A stretch of 64,000 nt of DNA from assembly GCA_022844205.1 (NCBI GenBank), contig JALHMF010000002.1, positions 1 through 64,000 on the forward strand, read 5' to 3'. Positions 29,443-38,447 of the stretch are shown here, piece after piece. The notes below the pieces were generated by a model. The model did no database searches and had not been told where the DNA came from. It was given only the letters and a program-made list of their open reading frames with translations. This stretch comes from Xanthobacteraceae bacterium (lineage in GTDB: Bacteria; Pseudomonadota; Alphaproteobacteria; Rhizobiales; Xanthobacteraceae). Position 1 is the stretch's first letter, and every line of letters begins with the position of its first letter. A program made the translations under genes and the position numbers.

Positions 29443-30569
29443 GCGTTGCGCTAAAGCAGGCCATGCGGACCGTCACGGTCGAGCTGGGCGATCGCAGTTA
29501 TGAAATCGTGATCGGTCCCGGCGTCATCGACGAGGCCGGGCCTAGAATTTCCAGGCTACGCCCCGGCGCCGCCGCCGTGATCGTCACCGACGAAAATGTC
29601 GGCAAGCTGCACGCGGACCGCCTCGAAAAATCGCTTGGCTCGGCGGATATACGCAGCAGCCGCACGACGATCCCCGCAGGCGAAAGCTCAAAAAGCTATC
29701 CGATGATCGAGCGCGTCGTGGATTCGATCCTTGCCGCGAAAATCGAGCGCGGCGATCTCGTGATCGCTTTGGGCGGAGGCGTGGTAGGCGATCTCGCGGG
29801 CTTCGCAGCCGCCATCGCCCGCCGTGGCATGGACCTCGTACAGGTCCCGACAAGCCTGCTCGCGCAGGTCGACTCCTCGGTCGGCGGCAAGACCGGCATC
29901 AACAGCCCGCACGGGAAAAATCTTGTTGGCGCGTTTCACCAGCCATTGCTTGTGCTCGCCGATACCAGCCTTCTCGACACGCTTCCCGAGCGGCAATTCC
30001 GTGCCGGTTATGCGGAAGTGGCAAAATACGGCCTCATCAACGACGCGGCTTTCTTCAACTGGCTGGAAAAGAACTGGGGCGACGTGTTTAAGGGCGGCGA
30101 TGCCCGCATCGAGGCCATTGCAAAAAGCTGCCAGGCAAAGGCCGCTATCGTCGGCCGCGACGAACGCGAGAGCGGCGAACGGGCATTGCTGAATCTGGGC
30201 CACACGTTCGGCCATGCGCTCGAAGCCGCAACCGGATTTTCCGACCGGTTGCTGCACGGCGAGGGCGTCGCACTCGGCATGGTTCTGGCATTCCAGCTCT
30301 CCGCGCGTCTAGGCATTTGCCCGAAGGCGGACGCCGAACGCGTGGAAGCGCATCTTGCAGCCGTCGGCCTGCCGATAAAGCTCTCGCAAATTCCCGGCGC
30401 ATTGCCGGATGCAAGCGGACTTCTGGAACTCATGGGCCAGGACAAGAAAGTCCGCCGGGGCGTTCTCGTATTCATCCTCGCGCGCGGCATCGGCAAGGCG
30501 TTCGTCGAGCCGAAAGTCGAGCCGGAAATCGTCCGTCAACTGCTTGCCGATGCGCTGAACAGCGCCTGA
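29439..30569 (+). CDS. aroB: 3-dehydroquinate synthase
   Basis: A 376-residue NAD- and metal-dependent enzyme converting DAHP to 3-dehydroquinate. Family motifs include ALGGGVVGDLAGFAA, the PTSLLAQVDSSVGGKTGIN segment and the metal-binding HTFGHALEA. It is translationally coupled to aroK; the pair is conserved across proteobacteria. Confidence 0.97.
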   Translation: MSVALKQAMRTVTVELGDRSYEIVIGPGVIDEAGPRISRLRPGAAAVIVTDENVGKLHADRLEKSLGSADIRSSRTTIPAGESSKSYPMIERVVDSILAAKIERGDLVIALGGGVVGDLAGFAAAIARRGMDLVQVPTSLLAQVDSSVGGKTGINSPHGKNLVGAFHQPLLVLADTSLLDTLPERQFRAGYAEVAKYGLINDAAFFNWLEKNWGDVFKGGDARIEAIAKSCQAKAAIVGRDERESGERALLNLGHTFGHALEAATGFSDRLLHGEGVALGMVLAFQLSARLGICPKADAERVEAHLAAVGLPIKLSQIPGALPDASGLLELMGQDKKVRRGVLVFILARGIGKAFVEPKVEPEIVRQLLADALNSA

Positions 30570-30577
30570 TCACAGCC

Positions 30578-31489
30578 ATGCTCGCACGCGTCTTTTCCTG
30601 GATTTTCGAACTCGTAAGCCGGGTCTTCTTCGCCATGAAGACGCTTGTTCGGTGGATCCCTCGTCTCGCCGGGTTCGGCAAGAACGGCGCGACCGCGCAC
30701 GATGAACTCCGCGAGACGGTCAACGTCCTTCACCGCGAGGGAAGCGTCGTCAAATCCGACCGCGACATGCTGGGCGGATTGCTCGACCTGAAAGAACTGG
30801 AAGTTTCCGACGTAATGCTCCACCGCACCAAAATGATGTCGATCAACGCGGACGATCCGGCCGAGAAGATCGTGCATGAGGTTTTGGAGTCGCGCTACAG
30901 CCGCATTCCGCTCTGGCGCGATACGTCCGATAATATCGTCGGTATTCTGCACGCCAAGGATTTACTGCGCGCACTGCAGGCGGCAGGCGGCAACGCCGCA
31001 AAGATCAACATCCCCAAACTCGCCACGCCGCCATGGTTTGTGCCGGCGACGCGGCCAGTCACCGATCAATTGAAGGCATTTCTTCGCCGCAAGACCCATT
31101 TCGCGCTCGTCGTGGACGAGTACGGAGAGATGATGGGACTGGTGACGCTGGAAGATATTTTCGAAGAGATTGTCGGCGATATTTCCGACGAGCACGATGC
31201 GGCGATGGATGACCTGCGCCGGCATCAGGACGGCTCGTTCACCATCGACGGTTCGGTGCCGATCCGCGACCTGAACCGCGCCCTCGACTGGAAATTACCG
31301 GACGACGAGGCAACCACCGTCGCCGGCCTTGTCATTCACGAAGCCCGCCTGATCCCTGAGGCGGGCCAGACGTTCACCTTTCATGGCTATCGTTTTCAAG
31401 TGCTCAGAAAAACGCGTAACCGGATTATGTCACTGCGCGTGTCGCCGCTCGTCCGCAAGGAACCGGCACCCGCGGGCCGCGCCGCCTGA
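30578..31489 (+). CDS. CorC/HlyC-type CBS-domain protein lacking the DUF21 membrane domain
   Basis: A 303-residue protein. A hydrophobic N-terminus (FSWIFELVSRVFFAM) is followed by two CBS domains (about 70-200) and a CorC_HlyC domain (about 215-300). Homologs at this place after aroB in related genera are about 430 residues, with an N-terminal four-helix DUF21 (CNNM) domain thought to move Mg2+ or other ions. Here the frame begins near the last helix of DUF21; the upstream sequence belongs to aroB in another frame. No good ribosome binding site precedes ATG 30578. It is either a degraded transporter or a gene that now makes a soluble or peripheral CorC-like regulator. Confidence 0.8.
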   Translation: MLARVFSWIFELVSRVFFAMKTLVRWIPRLAGFGKNGATAHDELRETVNVLHREGSVVKSDRDMLGGLLDLKELEVSDVMLHRTKMMSINADDPAEKIVHEVLESRYSRIPLWRDTSDNIVGILHAKDLLRALQAAGGNAAKINIPKLATPPWFVPATRPVTDQLKAFLRRKTHFALVVDEYGEMMGLVTLEDIFEEIVGDISDEHDAAMDDLRRHQDGSFTIDGSVPIRDLNRALDWKLPDDEATTVAGLVIHEARLIPEAGQTFTFHGYRFQVLRKTRNRIMSLRVSPLVRKEPAPAGRAA

Positions 31490-31500
31490 ACCCGCTTTCC

Positions 31501-31547
31501 AGCATGATCTTTTCCGAAACCCGGTTTCCGGTTTTCGGGATCCTGCT
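31501..31547. repeat. Rhizobial-type intergenic palindrome
   Basis: A palindromic element with outer arms AGCATGATC and GATCCTGCT and an inner hairpin (31514-31538, CCGAAA..CCGG/CCGG..TTTCGG type, 10 of 11 pairs). It resembles the short dispersed palindromes seen between genes in many rhizobia. It fits exactly between the stops of the corC-like and bolA genes, and its last base is the first base of the bolA stop, so it may serve as a shared terminator. Confidence 0.6.
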
Positions 31548-31813
31548 CATTCGCCCGGCGCTTTCGCTTCGATCGCGAGCGCATGCAGGCCTGCGGCAAT
31601 CTCATCTTTCAGCAATTCGTTCACAGCGCGGTGCCGTTCGATCCGGCTCTTGCCTGCAAAGGCCGTAGTCGTAACTTTCACCCGCACATGCGTGATCTTG
31701 CCCGGGATCGCACCCGCGTGCCCCACATGCTGCCCGCTCTCGTCGATCACTTCGAGGCGATCAGGCGAAAGTCCGCTCGTCAGGCTATTCTGGATTCGCT
31801 CCACAGTACCCAT
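31547..31813 (-). CDS. bolA: BolA family protein
   Basis: An 88-residue BolA-type protein. MGTVERIQNSL and HAVNELL-like RHRAVNELL, with a conserved His, fit the family, whose members pair with monothiol glutaredoxins to handle Fe-S clusters and affect cell shape and stress response. The ATG at 31813 is used; an upstream TTG would add two residues. It is divergent from the J-domain gene. Confidence 0.9.
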   Translation of the reverse strand: MGTVERIQNSLTSGLSPDRLEVIDESGQHVGHAGAIPGKITHVRVKVTTTAFAGKSRIERHRAVNELLKDEIAAGLHALAIEAKAPGE

Positions 31814-31890
31814 ATACAAGCGAATAGAGCGCGATCCGCGTTCCCGTCAACTTCGCGTCAAACTGTCGTTGTCTAGTTTCTATTGCCGCC

Positions 31891-31919
31891 TTGTTCCCAA
31901 ACGCTCCCGCGCACATAAT
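31891..31919 (+). promoter_or_regulatory. Candidate promoter of the J-protein gene (leaderless)
   Basis: TTGTTC (31891-31896) and CATAAT (31914-31919) are 17 nt apart. Transcription would start about 7 nt later, at or next to the ATG at 31926, and there is no ribosome binding site. A leaderless mRNA is therefore plausible. Confidence 0.35.
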
Positions 31920-31925
31920 CCCTCC

Positions 31926-32540
31926 ATGAAATTTGACTCGCCCCTCTTCGACAAAATCCGGGTAAAACCGGACAAGAACCGCCGCCAGAAGCGCGAAGCG
32001 CCATCTTGCGAGTGGGCGGGCTGCAAGAAGCCCGGTCTCCATCGCGCCCCGAAGGGCCGCGGGCATGAGAACCAATACTGGCGCTACTGCATCGATCACG
32101 TCCGCGAGTACAACAACAACTACAACTACTTTGCGGGTCTTTCCGACGACGCGGTGACGGCGTTCCAGAAGGATGCGCTCACCGGCAACCGCCCGACCTG
32201 GAAGATGGGCATGAACGCTTCGCGCCGTGCCGGCGGCGGCGACGCGGCCACCGGTGGTTTTACGTTCACCGATCCGCTCAACATCGCCGAGGGAGTGGAA
32301 GGTTTCGCCCGCGTCGAGCCCAAAGTTCCTGAAGGCCGCGTGGTTCACAGCGCAGGACGCAAGGCGTTCAACGATCTCGGACTTGAGACCCATGCAACGC
32401 CCGTGGAGATCAAGGCGCGTTTCAAGGAACTCGTGAAGCGTCACCACCCTGACGCCCACGGCGGGGACCGCACCTATGAGGAGCGGCTGAAGGTCGTAAT
32501 CCACGCCTACAACTATCTGAAGAGCGCCGGTTTCTGCTGA
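31926..32540 (+). CDS. J domain-containing molecular chaperone
   Basis: A 204-residue co-chaperone with a C-terminal J domain (about 145-204) carrying HPD at 174-176, so it should stimulate a DnaK-type ATPase. The N-terminal part has conserved cysteines (C28, C33, C55) and the Asn/Tyr-rich REYNNNYNYFAGL, a signature of this alphaproteobacterial family next to bolA and cobS. The specific client is unknown. The start ATG lacks a ribosome binding site (see the promoter entry). Confidence 0.9.
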   Translation: MKFDSPLFDKIRVKPDKNRRQKREAPSCEWAGCKKPGLHRAPKGRGHENQYWRYCIDHVREYNNNYNYFAGLSDDAVTAFQKDALTGNRPTWKMGMNASRRAGGGDAATGGFTFTDPLNIAEGVEGFARVEPKVPEGRVVHSAGRKAFNDLGLETHATPVEIKARFKELVKRHHPDAHGGDRTYEERLKVVIHAYNYLKSAGFC

Positions 32541-32752
32541 CCGGCCTTTGGCCTTGAAAGGTAGCGTTAACGCCGCAGCGGTTATCAGACCGTCCGATCG
32601 CCCGATTTACCAGCGTTTTCATCGCGATAATTGGTCCATCGGCCCCGTTTCAATGGCTGCTGCGTTTCTGCTAAATTGTCCCTACATCCAGCGTACGACC
32701 TCAAATCAGACCGATAAGCCGCTTTTTGGCGGATTCGGCCAACGGAGCGGCA

Positions 32753-33739
32753 ATGACTACCGCCAATCAGCACGTAAGCGGCCTCCCCGACATGAAGGTG
32801 TCGGCGCGTCAGGTCTTTGGCCTCGACATCGATATGGACGTGCCCGCCTATTCCAAACCGGACGAGCATGTGCCGGACTTCGATCCGGATTATGTATTCG
32901 ACAAGGACACGACGCTCGCGATCCTCGCCGGCTTCGCGCACAACCGCCGCGTCCTGATCTCCGGCTATCACGGCACCGGCAAGTCCTCGCATGTCGAGCA
33001 GGTCGCCTCGCGCCTGAACTGGCCCTGCATCCGCGTGAACCTCGACAGCCACATCAGCCGCGTCGATCTCGTCGGCAAGGACGCGATCGTGTTGAAGGAG
33101 GGCAAGCAGGTCACGGAATTCCGCGATGGCATTTTGCCGTGGGCGCTCCAGAATAATATTGCACTATGCTTCGACGAATACGACGCAGGCCGCCCGGACG
33201 TGATGTTCGTGATCCAGCGTGTGCTTGAAGTGTCTGGCCGCCTGACGCTGCTAGATCAGAATAAAGTGATCCGCCCGCATCCGGCATTCCGTCTGTTCGC
33301 AACCGCAAACACGATCGGCCTCGGCGACACGACCGGCCTCTATCACGGCACGCAGCAGATCAACCAGGGCCAGATGGACCGCTGGTCGATCGTGACCACG
33401 CTGAATTATCTGCAGCACGACAAGGAAGTTGACATCGTGCTCGCCAAGAATCCGAAATACCGCACGACCGAAGGCCGCGAGACCATCTCCAAGATGGTGC
33501 GCGTCGCCGATCTCACCCGCTCCGCGTTCGTGAACGGCGACCTCTCCACGGTGATGAGCCCGCGTACGGTCATTACCTGGGCGGAAAACACGGAAATTTT
33601 CAGCGATATCGGCTTCGCCTTCCGCCTCACCTTCCTCAACAAATGCGATGAACTCGAGCGTCCGCTGGTCGCCGAGTTCTTCCAGCGTAGCTTTGGCCGC
33701 GAACTCCCCGAGTCCACGGTGAACGTCGCGCTGTCATAA
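32753..33739 (+). CDS. cobS: Cobaltochelatase subunit CobS
   Basis: A 328-residue MoxR-type AAA+ ATPase that, with CobT and CobN, inserts cobalt into hydrogenobyrinic acid a,c-diamide in aerobic B12 synthesis. Walker [10 protein letters not shown] is at 71-79 and Walker [11 protein letters not shown] follows at about 135. ATG 32753 is chosen because GGAG precedes it by a suitable distance and homologs begin there. cobT follows after 3 nt. cobN is not in the window, as is usual for this locus. Confidence 0.95.
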   Translation: MTTANQHVSGLPDMKVSARQVFGLDIDMDVPAYSKPDEHVPDFDPDYVFDKDTTLAILAGFAHNRRVLISGYHGTGKSSHVEQVASRLNWPCIRVNLDSHISRVDLVGKDAIVLKEGKQVTEFRDGILPWALQNNIALCFDEYDAGRPDVMFVIQRVLEVSGRLTLLDQNKVIRPHPAFRLFATANTIGLGDTTGLYHGTQQINQGQMDRWSIVTTLNYLQHDKEVDIVLAKNPKYRTTEGRETISKMVRVADLTRSAFVNGDLSTVMSPRTVITWAENTEIFSDIGFAFRLTFLNKCDELERPLVAEFFQRSFGRELPESTVNVALS

Positions 33740-33742
33740 CGA

Positions 33743-35635
33743 ATGTCGATTCCAAACACGGGAAAAGGCAAAGGGACCGAATCTCCGTCCGAGCCGTTCA
33801 AGCGCGCGGTCGCCGGTTGCGCGCGCGCGATTGCCGGTAAGCCCGAACTGGAAGTCGCCTTCGCCGCGGAGAAGCCGTCGATGACGGCGCAACGCATCCG
33901 GCTGCCGGAGCCGCCGCGCCGCATGAGCAAGAGCGACGCCGCCGTGTTGCGCGGGCACGCGGACTCCATGGCGCTACGGCTCGCCTGCCATAATCCCTCC
34001 ATTCATCGCCGCATGCTGCCGGAAGGTAATACCGCCCGCGCCGTCTTCGAGGCGGTAGAGCAGGCGCGCGTGGAAGCGATCGGCTCGCGCCGCATGCAGG
34101 GCGTCGCCGCCAATCTCGGCGCGATGCTAGAGGACAAATATCATCGCGGTTTTCAGGATGTCACCGACCGCGCCGATGCGCCGATCGAGGATGCCGTTGC
34201 CATGATCGTGCGCCAGCGCCTCACCGGGCAGGAACCGCCCGCGGCCGCCCGCAAGATCGTCGATCTCTGGCGCGAATTCATCGAGAGCCGCGCAAGCCGC
34301 GAGCTGGATCGCCTGGGCGAGGAGATCGAGGACCAGCGCGCGTTCGCCGAAGCCTTGCGCGAACTTCTGACCTCGCTCGAAATGGGCGAAGATCAGTCCT
34401 CCGACCGGGAGGAAGATTCCGGTGAGGATGATGAGGAAAAGGGCGAACAGGAAGCAAGCGAGCAGGGTGCCGCCGAAACCGACGAAGCGCAGGACGGCGC
34501 CTCGAAGGAAGATTCCAAGCTCGCCGCCGACGATATTTCCGAATCCGTCACGGATACCGACGAGGCTCCTTCCGCCGACCGCACGGACGAAATCGATGCA
34601 GGCAATACCAGCGACAGCGCGGAGCCATGGCGGCAAAATCGCAACGGCTCAAACGAGCCGCGCGGCCCGGACTATCGCGCGTTCGTCACGCGCTTCGATG
34701 AAACGGTTGGCGCCGAAGAACTCTGCGACGCCGAGGAACTGTCGCGTCTGCGCTCCTATCTGGACAAGCAGCTCAGCCATCTGCAGGGCGTGGTGGCGCG
34801 GCTCGCGAACCGGCTTCAGCGGCGGCTGCTCGCCAAGCAGAACCGTGCCTGGGAATTCGATCTGGAAGAGGGCATCCTCGATCCGGCCCGGTTAGCACGC
34901 GTGATCGTCGATCCGTTTCAGGCGCTTTCGTTCAAGCGCGAGCGCGACACTGACTTCCGCGACACGGTCGTCACGATGCTGCTCGACAATTCCGGCTCGA
35001 TGCGCGGGCGTCCCATCACCGTTGCCGCCACTTGCGCCGACATTCTCGCGCGCACACTGGAGCGTTGCGGCGTGAAGGTGGAAATTCTCGGCTTCACCAC
35101 CCGCGCCTGGAAGGGCGGGCAATCGCGCGAAGCCTGGCTTGCGGCAAACAAGCCGGCCACTCCGGGCCGCCTCAATGACCTGCGCCACATCATCTACAAG
35201 TCCGCTGACGCCCCATGGCGCCGCGCGCGCAAAAATCTCGGCCTGATGATGCGTGAGGGCCTGCTGAAGGAAAATATCGACGGCGAAGCGCTAGACTGGG
35301 CGCACAAGCGGCTCCTGGCGCGGCATGAGTCCCGTAAAATCCTGATGATGATCTCCGACGGCGCGCCGGTGGACGATTCCACGCTTTCGGTTAATCCTGG
35401 AAATTATCTGGAGCGGCATCTACGCTACATCATTGAGGACATCGAGACGCGCTCCCCGGTCGAATTGATCGCCATCGGCATCGGCCATGACGTGACGCGC
35501 TACTATCGCCGCGCGGTCACGATCGTGGACGCCGAGGAACTCGGCGGTGCGATGACGGAAAAACTCGCCGAACTTTTCGACGAGCAAACCGTGCCCGCAC
35601 CGCCTTCCCGCGGCGGCAGACGCAGGCTTCAATGA
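33743..35635 (+). CDS. cobT: Cobaltochelatase subunit CobT
   Basis: A 630-residue partner of CobS. The middle region (about 210-310) is strongly acidic ([19 protein letters not shown]). The C-terminal von Willebrand A domain has a MIDAS metal site, [11 protein letters not shown], with D415, S417 and S419, which binds Mg2+. CobS and CobT form stacked hexameric rings that power CobN. Its TGA overlaps the start of the next gene (ATGA). Confidence 0.95.
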   Translation: MSIPNTGKGKGTESPSEPFKRAVAGCARAIAGKPELEVAFAAEKPSMTAQRIRLPEPPRRMSKSDAAVLRGHADSMALRLACHNPSIHRRMLPEGNTARAVFEAVEQARVEAIGSRRMQGVAANLGAMLEDKYHRGFQDVTDRADAPIEDAVAMIVRQRLTGQEPPAAARKIVDLWREFIESRASRELDRLGEEIEDQRAFAEALRELLTSLEMGEDQSSDREEDSGEDDEEKGEQEASEQGAAETDEAQDGASKEDSKLAADDISESVTDTDEAPSADRTDEIDAGNTSDSAEPWRQNRNGSNEPRGPDYRAFVTRFDETVGAEELCDAEELSRLRSYLDKQLSHLQGVVARLANRLQRRLLAKQNRAWEFDLEEGILDPARLARVIVDPFQALSFKRERDTDFRDTVVTMLLDNSGSMRGRPITVAATCADILARTLERCGVKVEILGFTTRAWKGGQSREAWLAANKPATPGRLNDLRHIIYKSADAPWRRARKNLGLMMREGLLKENIDGEALDWAHKRLLARHESRKILMMISDGAPVDDSTLSVNPGNYLERHLRYIIEDIETRSPVELIAIGIGHDVTRYYRRAVTIVDAEELGGAMTEKLAELFDEQTVPAPPSRGGRRRLQ

Positions 35636-36651
35636 AAATTCGAAATATGAAGGGAACGGCCATCGGCTTGCTGGCGCTTGCCGTTTGCGTTGCCCCGCTC
35701 AAGGCGGAAACCGCAACCCCCGGTCCGCTCCTGATCGAGATCAAATCGACGCTGATCGATTCCTTTGAAACGCGCCACCCCGATCGCCGCCGCTTCGGCA
35801 AACTCGAATTTCGCGGGGGTCTGGTGCTGACCTCGCCCAACCGAAATTTCGGCGGCCTGTCGGGCATGACCATCGACCCCGACGGAAAGCAGTTCTTGGC
35901 CGTTACCGATCGCGGCTTCTGGCTAAGCGGAACGATCGAAGCGAACGGCGACAGGCCGACGGGTATCAGCAAAGCAGCGATCGCGCCGGTGATTGCACCG
36001 GACGGCAAGCCCGCGGGCGAAAGCCGCCGCTACGATACAGAGTCGATGGCCCGCGACGGGAACACGATCTATCTCGGCGTCGAGCGCGTGAACGAAATTC
36101 TGAAATTCGACTTTGGGAAGAACGGCCTGCTTGCCAGAGCCGAGCAGGTACCGGTGCCGCCAGGCGTGAAGAAGCTACCCTCTAATGGCGGCCTTGAAGG
36201 GCTTGCCTTCGTTCCAATAGGCATGTCGCTTGCCGGCACCCTCATCGCACTTGGGGAACAGGGCGTATCGAAGACCGACGACAACCCGGCATTTCTGATC
36301 GGCGGGCCTTCACCAGGCGAGTTCACCTTTCGGAGGCTGGACGATTTCGACGTGACCGACGCCACGATCACCCCGGATGGGCAGCTTATCGTGCTGGAGC
36401 GGCACTTCTCGCTCACCCGCGGCGTAAACATGCGCGTGCGCCGGGCAGCGCTCTCCGGGATAAAGCCCGGCGTACGGGTGGAGGGTGATGTGTTGTTCGC
36501 GGCCGATGGCGGCTACGAGATCGACAACATGGAAGCGATCGCCGCGCACCGGAATGCGGCCGGCGAAACGATTCTTACAATCCTGTCCGACGACAATTTC
36601 AATACGCTGCTGCAGCGGACGGTCCTGCTGCGCTTTGCGATTGTCGAATAG
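35632..36651 (+). CDS. Secreted esterase-like/phytase-like beta-propeller protein
   Basis: A 339-residue exported protein of the 'esterase-like activity of phytase' family. The signal peptide (about 1-26) ends at LKAE. The mature part has [34 protein letters not shown] and YEIDNMEAI, typical of this propeller. Its catalytic activity is uncertain in the family. The ATG overlaps the cobT stop, so it is translated with the cobaltochelatase, although its periplasmic location makes a shared function unclear. An internal ATG at 35647 also fits a signal peptide start. Confidence 0.85.
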   Translation: MKIRNMKGTAIGLLALAVCVAPLKAETATPGPLLIEIKSTLIDSFETRHPDRRRFGKLEFRGGLVLTSPNRNFGGLSGMTIDPDGKQFLAVTDRGFWLSGTIEANGDRPTGISKAAIAPVIAPDGKPAGESRRYDTESMARDGNTIYLGVERVNEILKFDFGKNGLLARAEQVPVPPGVKKLPSNGGLEGLAFVPIGMSLAGTLIALGEQGVSKTDDNPAFLIGGPSPGEFTFRRLDDFDVTDATITPDGQLIVLERHFSLTRGVNMRVRRAALSGIKPGVRVEGDVLFAADGGYEIDNMEAIAAHRNAAGETILTILSDDNFNTLLQRTVLLRFAIVE

Positions 36652-36779
36652 TTCGACGCATGCCCGCCTCCGGAGATACGAGCCGCATATTCGGGAGCAT
36701 TGCATTCCCGTACGGCTGGCGCAGCCAGCCGAGCCGGTGGGCAGTTCTAACGCCAGGATTTCCGTCAATGATTTCTGGA

Positions 36780-36818
36780 CCCCGGGTCTTCGCCGCGCTG
36801 CGCACGGCTCGCCCGGGG
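36780..36818. repeat. CCCCGGG inverted repeat between convergent genes
   Basis: Arms CCCCGGG (36780-36786) and CCCGGGG (36812-36818) enclose a GC-rich loop. It sits just before the rpmB stop, downstream of the convergent phytase-like gene. Similar GACCCCGGGTC palindromes occur as dispersed elements in Bradyrhizobium-like genomes. It could aid termination, but there is no T run. Confidence 0.4.
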
Positions 36819-36831
36819 AAAGTTCAGAATG

Positions 36832-37116
36832 TCAGCTCGCTGCCGCGGCCTTGATCTTCTTCTTCAGTTCGAGCGCGCGCGGGGAAAGCTCGGTATCCCG
36901 TGCCTTCATCAAAAAGGCGTCGAGACCACCGCGATGGTCAACGGACTTCAGCGCGTTGGTGCTAACGCGGAGACGCACATTGCGTTTGAGCGCATCGCTT
37001 TGCAGCGTCACGTTGCAAAGGTTCGGCAGGAACCGGCGCTTGGTCTTGATGTTGGAGTGGCTGACCTTGTGGCCAACGAGAACCCCTTTGCCGGTCAATT
37101 CGCAACGGCGCGACAT
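36832..37116 (-). CDS. rpmB: 50S ribosomal protein L28
   Basis: A 94-residue ribosomal protein. [20 protein letters not shown] and [12 protein letters not shown] are unmistakable L28 motifs. It is a little shorter than the 97-102 residues common in relatives, with a lysine/alanine-rich end. It is monocistronic; rpmG, its neighbour in enteric bacteria, is not here, which is normal for alphaproteobacteria. Confidence 0.97.
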   Translation of the reverse strand: MSRRCELTGKGVLVGHKVSHSNIKTKRRFLPNLCNVTLQSDALKRNVRLRVSTNALKSVDHRGGLDAFLMKARDTELSPRALELKKKIKAAAAS

Positions 37117-37372
37117 GGTCGTAATCCTTCGCTAAAGCCCCAAGCCGCCGGGTCCGTAACCGCTGCGCTCACGGGTCATGTTCGAGAGTTGGGAAGGTCT
37201 TAGTAAGGGGCCGCGAAAGCGTCAAGGAGTAGGTTCCGGCCTGACTGGCACAGGCCTGGTTCCCGGCATGGCTGGCCTGCGCCGTCTTTTTGCCGCGCGG
37301 GCGGAAAAAAATGCCGTTCCGTAGTATGTTGATTCCCGACTGCTTCGCCGGCCGACTCGTGCCGCGCCAGGA

Positions 37373-38191
37373 ATGACGGCCATGATGCCGCGCCTCTTCT
37401 TATCTTGCCTTTTCGCGGCGGTCTCCGCGTCGGCCATTGCGGCCGAAAGCCGGACGGAGATTCGTTATGCGGTCTCCTTCGCAGGCATCTCCGTCGGACA
37501 AGGCGCGATGGACCTGGAGATCAACAATGAAGGGTATTCGGCTTCCGGCAGCGGGGCTGTGGCCGGCATGCTGAAAATCCTCAGCCCGGGCAAAGGCACC
37601 GCATCCGCGCGCGGCCGCTTCGGAGGCGGCAAGGTCGTTCCCTCCACCTTCTCCACCGCCTCCGAAAGCGGCGAGAAGTGGGAAGATATCCGGCTTGTGA
37701 TGAGCAACGGACAGGTCAAGGAAGCGACTGTCCTTCCACCCCGCACTTCCAGCAGCAAGGATCGCGTGGCGGTCACCGACGAACACCTGAAAAACGTGCT
37801 GGACCCGATGAGTGCGGCGCTGATGCCCGTGCCGGGCACAGGTAGTGTGTCCGGACCAGAAGCATGCAATCGCACGCTTCCCATTTACGACGGACGCATC
37901 CGCTACAATCTTGTGCTGACCTTCGACCGCACCGAGCAGGCGAAGGACATCAAAGGTTTCTCCGGCCTTCTCGCGGTGTGCAAGGTCAACTACATCCCCG
38001 TTGCCGGTCACCGCGCAAGCAAAGTGAAAGACACGAGCCAGCAGAACATTCTCGTGTGGCTGGCGCAGGTCGGTGAATCGCGGGTGGTCGTGCCCGCCAA
38101 GGTGACGATCGGAAACACTGTTGGTACGCTTATCGTGCAGGCGACGCAATTTTCGAACGGAAAACCCGCCGTCAAGGACGCCGCGAAATAG
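37373..38191 (+). CDS. DUF3108 domain-containing periplasmic protein
   Basis: A 272-residue exported protein: signal peptide about 1-24 (ending AIAAES), then the DUF3108 region with RYAVSFAGISVGQGAMDLEI. Two cysteines in the C-terminal half (EACNRTL and LAVCKVNY) may form a disulfide. The family is common beside rpmB in Hyphomicrobiales and has no proven function. The 256-nt region upstream is shared with rpmB as a divergent promoter area. Confidence 0.85.
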   Translation: MTAMMPRLFLSCLFAAVSASAIAAESRTEIRYAVSFAGISVGQGAMDLEINNEGYSASGSGAVAGMLKILSPGKGTASARGRFGGGKVVPSTFSTASESGEKWEDIRLVMSNGQVKEATVLPPRTSSSKDRVAVTDEHLKNVLDPMSAALMPVPGTGSVSGPEACNRTLPIYDGRIRYNLVLTFDRTEQAKDIKGFSGLLAVCKVNYIPVAGHRASKVKDTSQQNILVWLAQVGESRVVVPAKVTIGNTVGTLIVQATQFSNGKPAVKDAAK

Positions 38192-38322
38192 TCCAGCCGA
38201 TTTGCCCGAGTAAACGTCCAAATGTTAACGGAATTCGTCTGTTTTCGCCGATCCGTGCGGCGCATGCGCATCTTTTCGTAGCAATCTGGAAAAACAACCC
38301 AATATCTAGCCGGGAACGAAAT

Positions 38323-38349
38323 CCGAATCTTACTGCAACACCGATTCGG
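38323..38349. repeat. Inverted repeat CCGAATC / GATTCGG
   Basis: Perfect 7-base arms at 38323-38329 and 38343-38349 with a 13-nt spacer, in the 256-nt gap between the DUF3108 gene and the helicase gene. It may be an operator of the helicase gene or a weak terminator; there is no T run. Confidence 0.3.
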
Positions 38350-38447
38350 GCGCGATTCGTTCACAGCACGTTCCAAACCTTTCCAGAATTCGCGGCCGTA
38401 CGCTTCGACCGTCGCATTTTGGGACAGAAAGTGTACTGATACCGCCA

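Noticed and set aside
32541-32752. Cobalamin riboswitch upstream of cobS
   Set aside because: No B12-box-like sequence or matching fold; only two short hairpins.
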